DNA of 64,000 nt from Citrobacter sp. JGM124 (lineage in GTDB: Bacteria > Pseudomonadota > Gammaproteobacteria > Enterobacterales > Enterobacteriaceae), in assembly GCF_018257795.1 (NCBI RefSeq), contig NZ_JAERJD010000005.1, positions 186,001 to 250,000 on the forward strand. The letters run 5' to 3'. Both the position numbers and the translations under genes were made by a program. Positions 1-13,553 of the stretch are shown here, in pieces; position 1 is the first letter of the stretch; each line of letters begins with the position of its first letter. Below the pieces are notes generated by a model. It was not told where the DNA came from. It was given only the letters and a program-made list of their open reading frames with translations, and made no database searches.

Positions 1-657
1 ACCCTCCACATAGGTAGACTGTTTATCCATTTTTGCTTCCAGCAGGGCTGCCTTGATACCTGCCTGACGCAGTTTTGCGGTTGGCGAACATAAATTGCCT
101 GAAATAATGGCTAATTGTTGATGCCCGGCATCAATAAGAGAGTTTGCGACGCGGTAGGCATCATGCTGGTGGTCACAGCAGACGGTATGTGACGGGTGTA
201 ATACCAGCTTACGGTTAATGACCATTATTGGTGTCGTGCTACGCGCAATGAGCGAGTCCAAGTCTTCAGTGGTCAGAAAGTGAGAATAGAGAATGATGGC
301 ATCACAACGCAAACCACTCAGCAAGGTAATCGCTGCCCGCTCTCCTTCAGCACTACTTTTGCCATCTGCCAACAAGAGATCCAGCCCCTGGCTTTGTAGC
401 TTTCTGGCACAGAAAGAGACAATCTCATTAAAATAATGGCCATCAAACATCTTATTAGCCATAACCAGCCCAATACATTTTGACTGACGGGTGGATAGAT
501 TTTTTGCAAGTAAATTAGGGCGATAGCCCAAAGTGTCAGCAAGTTCAAGTATTTGCTGACGGGTCTTCACTCCAACATATCCTGTCCCATTTAATGCTCG
601 CGATACTGTGGTTTTGGAAACCCCAATAGCATCGGCAATTTTCTGCATGGTGGACAT
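1..657 (-). CDS. ascG: AscG-like LacI-family repressor (partial, C-terminus off window)
   Basis: The frame stays open from ATG at 657 to the left edge (219 codons), so the C-terminal part is missing. The N-terminus carries a LacI-type helix-turn-helix (MQKIADAIGVSKTTVSRALN) followed by the hinge region and a periplasmic-binding-like sensor domain (IGLVMANKMFDGHYFNEIV, then CDAIILYSHFL). The sequence resembles E. coli AscG along its length, including the LLLADGKSSAE and VINRKL stretches. It is divergent from the beta-glucoside PTS and glucosidase genes, which it probably represses until an aryl-beta-glucoside signal appears. The start at 657 is preferred over ATG 648 because GAGAGA lies at a suitable distance upstream. 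Confidence 0.85.
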   Translation of the reverse strand, partial: MSTMQKIADAIGVSKTTVSRALNGTGYVGVKTRQQILELADTLGYRPNLLAKNLSTRQSKCIGLVMANKMFDGHYFNEIVSFCARKLQSQGLDLLLADGKSSAEGERAAITLLSGLRCDAIILYSHFLTTEDLDSLIARSTTPIMVINRKLVLHPSHTVCCDHQHDAYRVANSLIDAGHQQLAIISGNLCSPTAKLRQAGIKAALLEAKMDKQSTYVEG

Positions 658-738
658 CTTTCATTCTCTCTTCAGGCATCATGGCAACCTCTATTGTGTG
701 ATTTTCTCTTGAGTGACTCCATGCCGCAATATTTTAAA

Positions 739-754
739 TTTGAATTGACTCACA
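739..754. promoter_or_regulatory. Candidate CRP-cAMP binding site upstream of ascF
   Basis: TTTGA-N6-TCACA matches the CRP consensus TGTGA-N6-TCACA at 9 of 10 defined positions and lies in A/T-rich flanks. Its centre is about 61 bp before a weak promoter candidate (-35-like TTGCCT at 772-777, -10-like sequence around 794-803), which would be a class I geometry. Catabolite control of an asc operon is expected from the family; this particular site is inferred. Confidence 0.5.
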
Positions 755-802
755 TATTTACAGCGATCTCATTGCCTAAGGAACCGTAGCTGATAAGTTA
801 TA

Positions 803-816
803 TGTAACCGGTTGCA
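803..816. promoter_or_regulatory. Candidate AscG operator
   Basis: TGTAACCGGTTGCA is a 14-bp palindrome with a single mismatched pair. It resembles the AscG-type operator TGAAACCGGTTTCA and has the central CG of LacI-family sites. It lies between the divergent ascG-like and ascF-like genes, close to the predicted transcription start of ascF, where a bound repressor would block initiation. Confidence 0.55.
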
Positions 817-897
817 CATTGTTAAAAATAAGCGAAATCGACATAAAACTGTCGATAAAGTCCATTTTATTCATATGACAACAGCTGGATTTTATAT

Positions 898-3779
<2,882 letters not shown>

Positions 3780-4432
3780 CGTCAGGCAGAGGGAAGGGAA
3801 ACGTACAGAATAGTTGTGCCATTCCCGTCAGCGTGTTCTAAAAAGGGATAGCCGCATTCCCCCTGTGGCTTTCAGTGCAGGAAAGCAGAGGCTGATTTGA
3901 GCCACCATCAGGGGGACGAGAGTTCTCCTGGCTTTTTGTCGTCAGTAATCATATGGGGAGCATGCTTTTTTATGCGCCGAATATTGGTCGGTAAGTAAAA
4001 ACAGGCCCTCGTTATTTCCCCTGTATGGGCACTGATGTGTAATTTTAACCGATACCGTCCTTGTGATGTTGTACCCGCCAGTTCATCACTGGCTGACATC
4101 ATCGGGGGGCTGAGTTTTGTCAGCGACACGTCACTATTCTCACTACTATTCTGCCACCCTGGCTGTCAGGATATGCACATCACCTGATTTGCTGCTCCCT
4201 TTTTTCATCCGATTTAATGATGCTGGTGTAATAAGCGTAAATATTGAGGTGGTGAGTTTAGGGAAAAGTTATAATGTATCTAACGAGTTAACGACAAGAT
4301 AATAAAGCGAACCTCTGAAGGCTATTGATATTTAAACCGACTGTTCTGCTTGAATTATTCAGGGTATAGATGTAAGTAGTGTAACCATGAGGGTAATATG
4401 GATACCACAAATCTGATGTATAAGGGGCTACA
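3780..4432. other. Intergenic stretch between ascB and cra without a recognisable gene
   Basis: E. coli has ilvH directly upstream of cra; no trace of IlvI or IlvH is visible here. A 7-bp stem with a C-rich loop at 3850-3870 could be a weak ascB terminator. A minus-strand frame of about 80 codons (3908-4129, GTG start) contains GRYRLKLHISAHTGEITRAC but matches no family I know and has no good ribosome binding site. The last 150 bases are A/T-rich and should hold the cra promoter, though I cannot assign hexamers. Confidence 0.6.
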
Positions 4433-5437
4433 GTGAAATTGGATGAGATCGCACGTCTGGCAGGGGTTTCGCGCACGACGGCGAGTTATGTTATCAATGG
4501 TAAAGCGAAACAGTACCGGGTAAGTGATAAAACCGTTGAAAAAGTCATGGCGGTGGTTCGTGAACATAACTATCACCCAAATGCTGTAGCCGCAGGGTTG
4601 CGTGCCGGACGCACTCGATCTATCGGGCTGGTTATTCCTGATCTTGAGAATACCAGTTATACCCGTATTGCGAACTATTTAGAAAGACAAGCTCGCCAGC
4701 GCGGTTATCAGCTGCTTATTGCCTGTTCTGAAGATCAACCGGACAATGAGATGCGTTGTATTGAGCATCTGCTGCAACGGCAGGTGGATGCCATTATTGT
4801 GTCGACGTCATTGCCGCCCGAGCACCCATTTTATCAGCGCTGGGCAAAGGATTCTTTTCCTATTATTGCTCTGGACAGAGCATTGGACCCGGAACATTTC
4901 ACGAGCGTGGTCGGTTCAGATCAAAGTGATGCAGAGATGCTGGCGGCAGAATTACGCACCTTTCCGGTCGATAATGTTCTCTATTTAGGAGCGTTGCCTG
5001 AACTGTCTGTCAGCTTCTTGCGTGAACAGGGCTTCCGTACTGCCTGGCAAGGGGATCCTCGTAGGGTTGATTATCTCTACACCAATAGTTACGAACGTGA
5101 AGCCGCTGCCCAGCTCTTTGATAATTGGCTGGAAACTCACGAAATGCCCCAGGCGCTTTATACCACATCATTTCCTCTGCTACAGGGGGTGATGGATGTG
5201 ACTTTACGCCGTCAAGGACAGCTGCCTTCTGAACTGACCATCGCAACTTTTGGGGATAACGAGCTGCTGGATTTCTTGCAATGCCCAGTACTGGCTGTCG
5301 CACAGCGGCATCGTGATGTTGCAGAACGGGTGCTTGAGCTGGTACTCGCCAGTCTTGATGAACCGCGTAAACCTAAAGCCGGGCTGACGCGTATTCGCCG
5401 TAATCTTTATCGCCGGGGAAGCTTAAATCGGCTCTAA
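4433..5437 (+). CDS. cra: Catabolite repressor/activator Cra (FruR)
   Basis: LacI-family global regulator of 334 residues that senses fructose-1-phosphate or fructose-1,6-bisphosphate and controls glycolytic and gluconeogenic genes. The helix-turn-helix is at residues 3-22 ([17 protein letters not shown]), the hinge around 45-60 ([20 protein letters not shown]), and the effector-binding core follows. Translation starts at GTG with AAGGGG seven bases upstream; E. coli cra also uses GTG. It stands alone, with a terminator after it and the mra promoter further downstream. Nearly identical to E. coli Cra in length and motifs. Confidence 0.96.
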   Translation: MKLDEIARLAGVSRTTASYVINGKAKQYRVSDKTVEKVMAVVREHNYHPNAVAAGLRAGRTRSIGLVIPDLENTSYTRIANYLERQARQRGYQLLIACSEDQPDNEMRCIEHLLQRQVDAIIVSTSLPPEHPFYQRWAKDSFPIIALDRALDPEHFTSVVGSDQSDAEMLAAELRTFPVDNVLYLGALPELSVSFLREQGFRTAWQGDPRRVDYLYTNSYEREAAAQLFDNWLETHEMPQALYTTSFPLLQGVMDVTLRRQGQLPSELTIATFGDNELLDFLQCPVLAVAQRHRDVAERVLELVLASLDEPRKPKAGLTRIRRNLYRRGSLNRL

Positions 5438-5443
5438 ACTGTC

Positions 5444-5464
5444 AGGCAGCTTCGGCTGCTTTTG
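5444..5464 (+). terminator. cra terminator
   Basis: A GCAGC/GCTGC stem is closed by a TTCG tetraloop and followed directly by TTTT, just seven bases after the cra stop codon. Confidence 0.75.
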
Positions 5465-5990
5465 GCCCTGATTCTGATTTTTTGTGTTTGGGGGAACATT
5501 TTTTAAGATAATTGGAATGCATTATTTTCATCGCCCGGTGCTAATTATTTTATGGGTATTTAGGAATTTTACTATTAACCATCTGTTAATTAATCTAGTC
5601 ATTATTTACAATGGCCAGAATCTGCTTTCAAAGTAAATGAAAGTTTACATTGTATTATTTTGTTACACTCATATTGATATTAATCTCCCGTTATTGCACG
5701 TTATTGACTCACCTTTGATCCTCACTTCGTGCTCAGGGCGCAGCAGTGCTGGCTTTTTGGGTATTTCCCCAGTTAAAATCCTTTGCTTTTTTACGGGTAC
5801 TCTCAGGGGGCGAAGGAATATTTTTCTGCCACTGATTTTGCGGATTTTTAACGGTATTTGTGCTTATTTGTCTTTTTCTTTCAAATATTCATGGTGTTAA
5901 TTTTCCCGTCCGGGCAGGACAGCTTTTGTCCATCTCATAAATATCCTATGAGGTAAGTAGAATTTATTCTCTTTACCGCGTCACCCTTGC
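5465..5990. other. A/T-rich intergenic region between cra and the mra promoter
   Basis: About 525 bases with no convincing gene. An 87-codon frame at 5637-5900 encodes a cysteine- and leucine-rich sequence without a ribosome binding site or family resemblance. The interval separates cra from the mra promoter in E. coli too. I see no repeats or strong hairpins in it. Confidence 0.5.
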
Positions 5991-6020
5991 TTGACAAGGT
6001 TTTCCTCTGCTCCGTAAACT
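5991..6020 (+). promoter_or_regulatory. mra (dcw cluster) promoter
   Basis: A perfect -35 TTGACA (5991-5996) is followed 18 bases later by TAAACT (6015-6020). The surrounding bases closely match the E. coli Pmra promoter, which drives mraZ and the genes behind it, as far as ftsW and beyond. Confidence 0.8.
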
Positions 6021-6029
6021 CCTTATATG

Positions 6030-6054
6030 TGGGAATTTGTGGAGTAAAGTGGTG
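6030..6054 (+). promoter_or_regulatory. MraZ operator (three direct repeats, 10-bp period)
   Basis: TGGGA at 6030, TGGAG at 6040 and TGGTG at 6050 recur every ten bases, on the same face of the helix, between the promoter and the mraZ start. MraZ is known to repress its own promoter by binding TGGGN repeats with five-base spacers. The array here fits, with the first repeat perfect and the others degenerate. Confidence 0.75.
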
Positions 6055-6081
6055 GAACTGACCACCAGAGGAGGGACGGGT

Positions 6082-6540
6082 ATGTTCCGTGGGGCAATGC
6101 TTGTCAATCTGGACAGCAAAGGTCGGCTTGCCGTACCAACCCGATATCGGGAACAACTGATTCATATCTCTGAAGGTCAGATGGTTTGTACCATCGACAT
6201 CCACCACCCGTGCCTGCTGCTCTATCCTCTTTCTGAATGGGAAGTTATCGAACAGAAGCTTTCTCGTTTATCTAGCATGAATCCTGCAGAACGCCGCGTA
6301 CAACGGCTATTGCTGGGGCATGCCAGCGAATGCCAGATGGATAGTGCCGGACGGTTATTACTCGCGCCAGTATTGCGTCAGTATGCCGGATTGACCAAAG
6401 AAATAATGCTTGTCGGGCAGTTCAATAAATTTGAACTCTGGGATGAAACGACCTGGCATCAACAAGTTAAGGAAGATATTGACGCTGAGCAGATGTCGAC
6501 GACAGATCTTTCTGATCGTCTACAGGATTTGTCACTTTAA
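6082..6540 (+). CDS. mraZ: Transcriptional regulator MraZ
   Basis: AbrB-like DNA-binding protein of 152 residues, first gene of the dcw cluster. Two swapped-hairpin repeats are visible: [18 protein letters not shown] near the N-terminus and [17 protein letters not shown] in the second half. It forms ring-shaped oligomers in related species and represses the mra promoter. The start at ATG 6082 (MFRGAMLVN) matches the E. coli protein and has GAGGAGGG upstream. An in-frame ATG at 6037 would overlap the operator repeats and is unlikely. rsmH follows five bases after the stop codon. Confidence 0.96.
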   Translation: MFRGAMLVNLDSKGRLAVPTRYREQLIHISEGQMVCTIDIHHPCLLLYPLSEWEVIEQKLSRLSSMNPAERRVQRLLLGHASECQMDSAGRLLLAPVLRQYAGLTKEIMLVGQFNKFELWDETTWHQQVKEDIDAEQMSTTDLSDRLQDLSL

Positions 6541-6545
6541 ATAAC

Positions 6546-7484
6546 ATGCAAAATTTTAAACATACTACTGTACTGCTCGATGAGGCAGTAAAAGGTCTGA
6601 ACATTCGTGCTGATGGTATCTATATTGATGGTACTTTCGGTCGCGGCGGACACTCACGCCTTATATTGTCCCAATTAGGCCCGCAAGGACGATTACTGGC
6701 CATCGACCGGGATCCTCAGGCTATTGCAGCCGCAGAAGCGATTGATGATCCACGCTTCTCTATTATTCACGGCCCTTTTTCTTCGTTGGCGACTTATGTT
6801 GAAGAGCGCGGGCTGAGTGGCAAAATTGACGGTATCCTGCTGGATTTGGGTGTATCTTCCCCACAACTGGACGATGCGGAACGTGGATTTTCCTTCATGC
6901 GTGACGGACCGCTGGATATGCGTATGGACCCCACGCGCGGGCAGTCCGCTGCTGAATGGTTGCAAACTGCAGAAGAGGCAGACATCGCCTGGGTAATTAA
7001 AACCTATGGTGAAGAACGCTTTGGTAAACGTATTGCCCGGGGCATTGTGGAGCGTAATCGTGAACAACCGATGACACGGACTAAAGAGCTGGCCGAAGTT
7101 GTCACGCTGGCAACCCCCGTTAAAGATAAGTTTAAACATCCGGCCACCCGCACCTTCCAGGCTATACGCATTTGGGTTAATAGCGAACTGGATGAAATTG
7201 AACAGGCTTTAAAGGGATCGCTGGGTGCACTCGCCACCGGCGGGCGTTTATCTGTTATCAGTTTCCATTCCCTTGAAGACCGTATTGTTAAACGGTTTAT
7301 GCGTGAAAATAGCCGAGGTCCTCAAGTTCCTGCTGGCTTGCCAATGACGGAAGCCCAGTTAAGTCAGCTCGGTGGCCGCCAGTTAAAAGCATTGGGTAAA
7401 TTGATGCCTGGTGAAGACGAAGTGGCGGAAAATCCTCGGGCACGCAGTTCGGTATTACGTATTGCTGAAAGGACCGGGGCATGA
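6546..7484 (+). CDS. rsmH: 16S rRNA m4C1402 methyltransferase RsmH (MraW)
   Basis: S-adenosylmethionine-dependent enzyme that methylates N4 of C1402 in the ribosomal P site. The 312-residue protein has the SAM-binding motif GTFGRGGHS at residues 29-37, the helical insertion characteristic of the MraW family, and the C-terminal signature [14 protein letters not shown]. Nearly identical in length to the E. coli protein (313). It overlaps ftsL by four bases, as is usual in this cluster. Confidence 0.96.
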   Translation: MQNFKHTTVLLDEAVKGLNIRADGIYIDGTFGRGGHSRLILSQLGPQGRLLAIDRDPQAIAAAEAIDDPRFSIIHGPFSSLATYVEERGLSGKIDGILLDLGVSSPQLDDAERGFSFMRDGPLDMRMDPTRGQSAAEWLQTAEEADIAWVIKTYGEERFGKRIARGIVERNREQPMTRTKELAEVVTLATPVKDKFKHPATRTFQAIRIWVNSELDEIEQALKGSLGALATGGRLSVISFHSLEDRIVKRFMRENSRGPQVPAGLPMTEAQLSQLGGRQLKALGKLMPGEDEVAENPRARSSVLRIAERTGA

Positions 7485-7861
7485 TTGGCCGTGTAACTGA
7501 GTCGCTGGGCAAAGTTGCCCAGATAAGTAAAGTGGCTCAGTTAGGGAGCACTGAACGTCATTCCTTACCGGGGGTTATCGGTGGGGATTTACTGCGTAAC
7601 GGTAAACTCCCTGTCTGCCTGTTTGTCGCGATTGTTATCACGTCTGTGGTGGTGGTCACCACAGCACATAAAACACGTTTGTTGACGGCCCAACGCGAAC
7701 AGATGGTAGTAGAACGTGATGCCCTGGATATTGAATGGCGTAACCTGATTCTGGAAGAGAATGCGCTTGGTGATCACAGCCGAGTAGAGCGGATAGCCAA
7801 AGACAAACTGCAATTGCAGCATGTGGATCCTTCACAAGAAAATATCGTTATTCAGCAATAA
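7481..7861 (+). CDS. ftsL: Cell division protein FtsL
   Basis: Bitopic inner-membrane divisome protein of 126 residues that forms the FtsQLB complex and activates FtsWI. A short cytoplasmic arm is followed by one transmembrane helix at about residues 43-61 and a periplasmic leucine-zipper coiled coil ([18 protein letters not shown] onward). The C-terminal half ([18 protein letters not shown]) is almost identical to E. coli FtsL, while the cytoplasmic arm is five residues longer. The ATG overlaps the rsmH stop. Confidence 0.94.
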   Translation: MIGRVTESLGKVAQISKVAQLGSTERHSLPGVIGGDLLRNGKLPVCLFVAIVITSVVVVTTAHKTRLLTAQREQMVVERDALDIEWRNLILEENALGDHSRVERIAKDKLQLQHVDPSQENIVIQQ

Positions 7862-7876
7862 GGAAGTCAGCAGCAG

Positions 7877-9646
7877 ATGAAATTAGCGGCAAAAATGCCC
7901 AAAGCAAAACGCCAGGACGTTCAGGCCAACTTTATTGGTTGGCGTTTTGCGTTGCTTTGTGGCTGTATTCTGCTGGCACTGTTCTTGTTGGTAGGCAGGG
8001 TAGCCTGGTTACAGATTATTGAGCCTGACATGTTAGTCCGTCAGGGGGATATGCGTTCATTACGGGTACAGGAAGTTGCCAGTGCCCGTGGCATGATAAG
8101 CGATCGTGCTGGCCGCCCACTGGCTGTCAGTGTTCCGGTAAATGCGATTTGGGCCGATCCGAAAGAGTTGCATGATGCCGGTGGGGTTAAGCTGGATAGT
8201 CGCTGGAAAGCCTTGGCTGATGCCTTGAATACGCCTCTTGATCAACTGGCTTCAAGGGTGAACAGCAACCCTAAAAGTCGGTTTATCTATCTGGCTCGTC
8301 AGGTTAATCCTGAGGTCAGTAATTATATTAAGCAACTTAAGCTACCAGGCATTCATTTACGCCAGGAGTCTCGTCGTTATTACCCTTCAGGCGAAGTGAC
8401 CGCACACTTAATTGGTTTCACCAACGTCGACAGTCAGGGCATTGAAGGGGTTGAAAAGAGCTTTGATAAATGGCTGACCGGGCAGCCCGGTGAACGTATT
8501 GTGCGTAAAGACCGCTTTGGCCGGGTGATTGAAGACATCTCTTCGACTGACAGCCAGGCTGCGCATAACCTGTCATTGAGCATTGATGAACGTTTACAAG
8601 CGCTTGTCTACCGTGAATTGAGCAATGCCGTGGCCTTTAACAAGGCGGAATCAGGCAGTGCGGTTCTGGTTGATGTCAATACCGGTGAAATCCTGGCAAT
8701 GGCAAATAGCCCTTCATATAACCCGAATAATCTGGCTGATACCGAAAAAGACGTGATGCGTAACCGGACTATCACCGACGTGTTTGAACCGGGTTCAACA
8801 GTTAAACCTATGGTCGTGATGACGGCGCTCCAGCGTGGTGTGGTGAATGAAAACACGGTATTAAATACCATCCCTTATCGGGTGAATGGCCATGAAATCA
8901 AAGATGTTGCCCGTTATAGTGAATTGACACTGACTGGGGTTTTGCAGAAGTCGAGTAACGTTGGTGTGTCAAAGCTGGCGTTAGCGATGCCATCCTCAGC
9001 GATAGTAGATACTTACTCTCGTTTTGGACTGGGAAAAGCGACCAATTTGGGGTTGGTCGGAGAACGCAGTGGCTTATTTCCTCAAGCACAAAAACGGTGG
9101 TCTGACATAGAGAGGGCCACCTTCTCTTTTGGTTATGGGCTGATGGTGACACCATTGCAGTTAGCACGCGCCTACGCAACCATCGGCAGTTACGGTATCT
9201 ATCGTCCACTCTCTATCACCAAAGTTGATCCGCCGGTACCTGGTGAACGTATTTTCCCTGAGGCCACTGTGCGTAAGGTCCTGCATATGATGGAGAGCGT
9301 TGCTTTGCCAGGCGGCGGCGGCGTGAAGGCGGCGATTAAAGGCTATCGTATTGCTATTAAAACCGGTACGGCTAAAAAAGTGGGGCCGGACGGAAAATAT
9401 ATTAATAAATATCTTGCCTATACTGCAGGTGTTGCACCTGCCAGCCAGCCACGTTTTGCGTTGGTTGTGGTTATCAATGATCCACAAGCAGGTAAGTATT
9501 ACGGTGGTGCAGTATCCGCCCCTGTGTTTGGCGCCATTATGGGGGGCGTACTGCGTACCATGAACATTGAGCCGGATGCGTTAACGACCGGTGAGAAAAA
9601 CGAGTTTGTAATTAATCAGAAAGAGGCATCAGGTGGCAGATCGTAA
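7877..9646 (+). CDS. ftsI: Septal transpeptidase FtsI (PBP3)
   Basis: Class B penicillin-binding protein that cross-links septal peptidoglycan, partnered with FtsW. It has an N-terminal membrane anchor (about residues 20-45), the pedestal domain with [17 protein letters not shown], and the transpeptidase domain with STVK (catalytic Ser307), SSN near 359 and KTGT near 494. At 589 residues it is one longer than E. coli FtsI because of an extra residue near residue 399. The C-terminal tail beyond residue 577 is the part normally trimmed by Prc. It overlaps murE by 14 bases. Confidence 0.96.
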   Translation: MKLAAKMPKAKRQDVQANFIGWRFALLCGCILLALFLLVGRVAWLQIIEPDMLVRQGDMRSLRVQEVASARGMISDRAGRPLAVSVPVNAIWADPKELHDAGGVKLDSRWKALADALNTPLDQLASRVNSNPKSRFIYLARQVNPEVSNYIKQLKLPGIHLRQESRRYYPSGEVTAHLIGFTNVDSQGIEGVEKSFDKWLTGQPGERIVRKDRFGRVIEDISSTDSQAAHNLSLSIDERLQALVYRELSNAVAFNKAESGSAVLVDVNTGEILAMANSPSYNPNNLADTEKDVMRNRTITDVFEPGSTVKPMVVMTALQRGVVNENTVLNTIPYRVNGHEIKDVARYSELTLTGVLQKSSNVGVSKLALAMPSSAIVDTYSRFGLGKATNLGLVGERSGLFPQAQKRWSDIERATFSFGYGLMVTPLQLARAYATIGSYGIYRPLSITKVDPPVPGERIFPEATVRKVLHMMESVALPGGGGVKAAIKGYRIAIKTGTAKKVGPDGKYINKYLAYTAGVAPASQPRFALVVVINDPQAGKYYGGAVSAPVFGAIMGGVLRTMNIEPDALTTGEKNEFVINQKEASGGRS

Positions 9647-11120
9647 TTTGCATGACCTTCTTGCGCCTTGGGTAGCGAATCTACCCGCGCGGGTATTACG
9701 AGAGATGACACTCGACAGTCGCACTGCGGCTGCGGGCGATCTGTTTGTGGCGATAGTCGGACATAAGGCGGATGGGCGTCGCTATATTCCACAGGCTATT
9801 GCACAAGGTGTGGCTGCTGTCATTGCTGAAGCTGAAGGTGAGGCACAGGACGGTGAAGTTCGTCATATGCACGGTGTGCCGGTTATCTATCTCAGCCAGT
9901 TGTCACAACGCTTGTCTGCTTTGGCCGGGCGATTCTATGGCGAGCCTTCCCAGGCCATGCGTCTGGTTGCCGTTACCGGAACCAATGGTAAAACTACCAC
10001 CACACAATTGCTGGCTCAATGGGCACAGTTGCTGGGCGAAACCAGCGCGGTGATGGGAACCGTGGGTAATGGCTTGCTGGGACAGGTTGTTGCAGCGGAA
10101 AATACTACCGGTTCAGCGGTGGATGTTCAGCATGAGCTGGATCATTTACTGGCGCAAGGGGCAACCTTTGGCGCTATGGAAGTCTCTTCCCATGGTCTGG
10201 TGCAGCATCGGGTGGCAGCGTTACATTTTGCTGCCTCAGTATTTACTAACCTGAGCCGTGATCATCTTGATTACCATGGCACTATGGAAAATTACGCCGC
10301 GGCAAAATGGTTATTATTTTCTGAACATGAATGCGGTCAGGCCATTATCAATGCAGATGATGAAGTGGGACGCCAGTGGCTTAGTCGTTTACCTGATGCG
10401 GTTGCAGTGAGTATGGATAATCATATCCAGCCTGACTGTGCCGGGCGCTGGGTCGCCGCCACAGGGGTCGATTATCACGATGGTGGCGCCACAGTGCATT
10501 TCTCTTCTTCCTGGGGGGATGGTCAGCTTAACAGCCGGCTGGTTGGGCCGTTTAACGTCAGCAACCTGCTACTGGCCCTCGCGACATTACTGGCGCTGGG
10601 TTATTCCCTGAATGCACTGCAAGAGACTGCAGCCCGCTTAGAACCTGTTTGTGGTCGTATGGAAGTCTTCCGTACCCCTGGCCGGCCGACGGTAGTGGTG
10701 GATTACGCCCATACCCCTGATGCACTGGAAAAGGCATTGGCAGCAGCGCGCTTGCACTGCCAGGGAAAACTGTGGTGTGTATTTGGTTGTGGTGGTGACC
10801 GGGATAAAGGTAAGCGTCCATTAATGGGGGCCATTGCAGAGCAATACGCTGATGTGGCGGTAGTGACCGATGACAACCCACGTACCGAAGACCCTGCTGC
10901 CATCGTCGAAGACATTTTGGCGGGAATGCTCAATGCTGGGGTGGCCCATGTTATCCAGGGCCGGGCAGAAGCGGTAACCCATGTAATTATGCAGGCCGGA
11001 GAGAACGATATGGTACTGGTGGCCGGGAAAGGGCATGAAGATTACCAGATTGTTGGAAACCGCCGGTTGGACTACTCCGACAGGGCAACGGTACAGGCTC
11101 TGTTAGGGGGCATGTCATGA
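9633..11120 (+). CDS. murE: UDP-MurNAc-tripeptide synthetase MurE
   Basis: Cytoplasmic ligase adding meso-diaminopimelate to UDP-MurNAc-L-Ala-D-Glu. The ATP-binding motif [15 protein letters not shown] is near residue 114 and the DNPRTED motif near 414 is the signature for meso-DAP, rather than lysine, specificity. At 495 residues it equals the E. coli enzyme. Start is GTG at 9633, inside the 3' end of ftsI, so translation is probably coupled. Its stop overlaps the murF start by four bases. Confidence 0.95.
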   Translation: MADRNLHDLLAPWVANLPARVLREMTLDSRTAAAGDLFVAIVGHKADGRRYIPQAIAQGVAAVIAEAEGEAQDGEVRHMHGVPVIYLSQLSQRLSALAGRFYGEPSQAMRLVAVTGTNGKTTTTQLLAQWAQLLGETSAVMGTVGNGLLGQVVAAENTTGSAVDVQHELDHLLAQGATFGAMEVSSHGLVQHRVAALHFAASVFTNLSRDHLDYHGTMENYAAAKWLLFSEHECGQAIINADDEVGRQWLSRLPDAVAVSMDNHIQPDCAGRWVAATGVDYHDGGATVHFSSSWGDGQLNSRLVGPFNVSNLLLALATLLALGYSLNALQETAARLEPVCGRMEVFRTPGRPTVVVDYAHTPDALEKALAAARLHCQGKLWCVFGCGGDRDKGKRPLMGAIAEQYADVAVVTDDNPRTEDPAAIVEDILAGMLNAGVAHVIQGRAEAVTHVIMQAGENDMVLVAGKGHEDYQIVGNRRLDYSDRATVQALLGGMS

Positions 11121-12475
11121 TCCCGATTTCTTTAACGCGACTTGTTTCTGTCCTGGGCGGGAAACGCTTTGGTCAGGATGTTGAGATTACTGATGTCACG
11201 ACCGATACCCGGAAACTAACGCCGGGTTCTCTTTTTGTTGCCCTGAAGGGTGAACGTTTTGATGCCCATGATTTTGCTGACGAGGCGGTAAAGGCAGGGG
11301 CCAGAGCATTACTGGTTTCCCGTCAGCTCGAAATTTCTGTGCCACAGCTTGTGGTGAGTGATACACGACTGGCGCTGGGTGAATTAGGGGCCTGGGTGCG
11401 TCAGCAGGTTCCCGCGCGGGTCGTGGCGTTGACCGGGTCTTCCGGGAAGACGTCAGTCAAAGAAATGACCGCTGCCATTTTGCGCCAGTGTGGTAACACG
11501 CTCTATACCGCGGGTAACTTGAATAATGATATTGGTGTCCCTTTGACGCTCTTGCGTCTGACACCGGAACATGACTTTGCCGTTATTGAGCTGGGGGCTA
11601 ATCACCAGGGCGAAATTGCCTGGACTGTGTCACTGACCCGTCCGGAAGCGGCGCTGGTCAATAATCTGGCTGCTGCTCATCTGGAAGGATTTGGTTCCCT
11701 GGCGGGGGTAGCCAAAGCTAAAGGTGAAATTTTCCAGGGACTTCCCCCAGACGGTATTGGAATTATTAATGCCGACAGTAATGACTGGGCGCACTGGCGA
11801 ACTCAACTCACTGAACATAAAGTATGGCGTTTTTCACCTGATGCGCCGGACTGTGACTTTAGCGCTCACCATGTGGTGCTGACTGCCAGTGGCTGTGACT
11901 TTACCCTGTGCACTCCTGCCGGGAGTATTGCCATCACGCTGCCACTCCCCGGGCGTCATAACATTGCTAATGCTCTGGCCGCTGCGGCACTGGCAACGGC
12001 AGTCGGTGCCTCACTGGATGCGATAAAAGTAGGCCTGGGAGGATTGCAGCCGGTGCCTGGTCGTTTATTCCCCGTGCGTCTGAATGAAGAACAACAACTG
12101 CTTGATGACACCTATAACGCCAATGTGGGCTCAATGACTGCGGCGGTACAGGTCCTGGCAGAGATGCCGGGCTACCGAGTGCTGGTCGTGGGTGATATGG
12201 GGGAATTGGGTGTTGAAGCCGTCGCGTGCCATCGTCAGGTTGGTGAAGCGGCAAAAATTGCAGCAATCGATTGTGTACTGAGTGTGGGTATATTGAGTGA
12301 AGCTCTGAGCCATGCCTCTGGTGTGGGGGAGCATTTTACGGATAAAGCTGCACTGGTTACACGTTTGAAAGCATTAATCGAAGCGCATCCAAAATTAACC
12401 ATTTTGGTGAAAGGTTCACGTAGCGCGGCTATGGAAGACGTCGTTCGCGCATTGCAGGAGAAACAAGCATGTTAG
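11117..12475 (+). CDS. murF: UDP-MurNAc-tripeptide:D-Ala-D-Ala ligase MurF
   Basis: Last of the four cytoplasmic Mur ligases. It adds D-alanyl-D-alanine, the product of DdlB encoded downstream, to complete the UDP-MurNAc-pentapeptide. The Walker-like motif [11 protein letters not shown] lies near residue 110, the [13 protein letters not shown] stretch and [10 protein letters not shown] form the central domain, and the C-terminal domain holds [10 protein letters not shown]. Length 452 matches E. coli. The gene overlaps murE by four bases and mraY by seven. Confidence 0.95.
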   Translation: MIPISLTRLVSVLGGKRFGQDVEITDVTTDTRKLTPGSLFVALKGERFDAHDFADEAVKAGARALLVSRQLEISVPQLVVSDTRLALGELGAWVRQQVPARVVALTGSSGKTSVKEMTAAILRQCGNTLYTAGNLNNDIGVPLTLLRLTPEHDFAVIELGANHQGEIAWTVSLTRPEAALVNNLAAAHLEGFGSLAGVAKAKGEIFQGLPPDGIGIINADSNDWAHWRTQLTEHKVWRFSPDAPDCDFSAHHVVLTASGCDFTLCTPAGSIAITLPLPGRHNIANALAAAALATAVGASLDAIKVGLGGLQPVPGRLFPVRLNEEQQLLDDTYNANVGSMTAAVQVLAEMPGYRVLVVGDMGELGVEAVACHRQVGEAAKIAAIDCVLSVGILSEALSHASGVGEHFTDKAALVTRLKALIEAHPKLTILVKGSRSAAMEDVVRALQEKQAC

Positions 12476-13551
12476 TTTGGCTGGCCGAATATCTGGTTAA
12501 GTATTATTCCGGTTTTAACGTCTTTTCTTATCTGACGTTTCGCGCCATTGTGAGTTTGCTAACCGCACTGTTTCTCTCCTTATGGATGGGGCCCCGTTTT
12601 ATCGCCTATCTGCAAAAACTCTCTTTTGGGCAGGTCGTTCGTAACGATGGCCCTGAGTCACATTTTAGTAAACGTGGTACCCCGACCATGGGGGGGGTGA
12701 TGATCCTCACCTCTATTGTCGTATCGGTATTAATGTGGGCTTATCCTTCTAACCCTTATGTCTGGTGTGTGCTCTTTGTTTTGGTCGGGTACGGCATCGT
12801 GGGGTTTGTTGATGATTACCGTAAAGTCATCCGCAAAGATACCAAAGGCCTGGTGGCCAAGTGGAAGTATTTCTGGATGTCGGTTATCGCGCTGGCGGTC
12901 TCATTCACGATGTATATTGCCGGGAAAGATACTGCTGCCACTGAGCTGGTGGTTCCTTTCTTTAAAGACATTATGCCGCAGTTGGGGCTGTTTTATGTCT
13001 TACTGGCTTATTTCGTTATTGTTGGTACGGGTAATGCCGTCAACTTGACCGATGGCCTGGATGGTCTGGCGATTATGCCAACCGTTCTGGTCGCCGCAGG
13101 ATTTGCTCTGGTTGCCTGGGCTACCGGCAACATGAATTTTGCGGGATATCTGCATATTCCCTATCTGCGTCATGCGGGAGAACTGGTGATTGTTTGTACC
13201 GCTATTGTCGGCGCAGGATTAGGGTTTCTGTGGTTTAACACCTATCCGGCACAAATCTTTATGGGGGATGTGGGATCCCTTGCCTTAGGGGGCGCTCTTG
13301 GCACCATTGCCGTTTTACTACGTCAGGAGTTCTTGCTGGTGATTATGGGCGGGGTGTTTGTTGTGGAAACGCTGTCCGTTATTTTGCAAGTTGGTTCCTT
13401 TAAACTGCGCGGGCAACGTATTTTCCGTATGGCACCTATCCACCACCATTATGAGTTGAAAGGCTGGCCTGAACCCCGAGTCATCGTGCGTTTCTGGATT
13501 ATTTCGCTGATGCTGGTGCTGATTGGCCTGGCAACGTTGAAGGTACGCTAA
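12469..13551 (+). CDS. mraY: Phospho-MurNAc-pentapeptide translocase MraY
   Basis: Integral membrane enzyme of about ten helices that makes lipid I by transferring phospho-MurNAc-pentapeptide to undecaprenyl phosphate. Characteristic motifs are VDDYRK, the acidic loop [13 protein letters not shown] and the histidine cluster [13 protein letters not shown] near residue 324. Length 360 equals E. coli MraY. Overlaps murF by seven bases; murD begins two bases after its stop. Confidence 0.96.
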   Translation: MLVWLAEYLVKYYSGFNVFSYLTFRAIVSLLTALFLSLWMGPRFIAYLQKLSFGQVVRNDGPESHFSKRGTPTMGGVMILTSIVVSVLMWAYPSNPYVWCVLFVLVGYGIVGFVDDYRKVIRKDTKGLVAKWKYFWMSVIALAVSFTMYIAGKDTAATELVVPFFKDIMPQLGLFYVLLAYFVIVGTGNAVNLTDGLDGLAIMPTVLVAAGFALVAWATGNMNFAGYLHIPYLRHAGELVIVCTAIVGAGLGFLWFNTYPAQIFMGDVGSLALGGALGTIAVLLRQEFLLVIMGGVFVVETLSVILQVGSFKLRGQRIFRMAPIHHHYELKGWPEPRVIVRFWIISLMLVLIGLATLKVR

Positions 13552-13553
13552 TC

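Noticed and set aside
5637-5900. An 87-codon plus-strand frame between cra and mraZ
   Set aside because: No ribosome site, Cys-rich composition and no family resemblance; probably chance in A/T-rich sequence.
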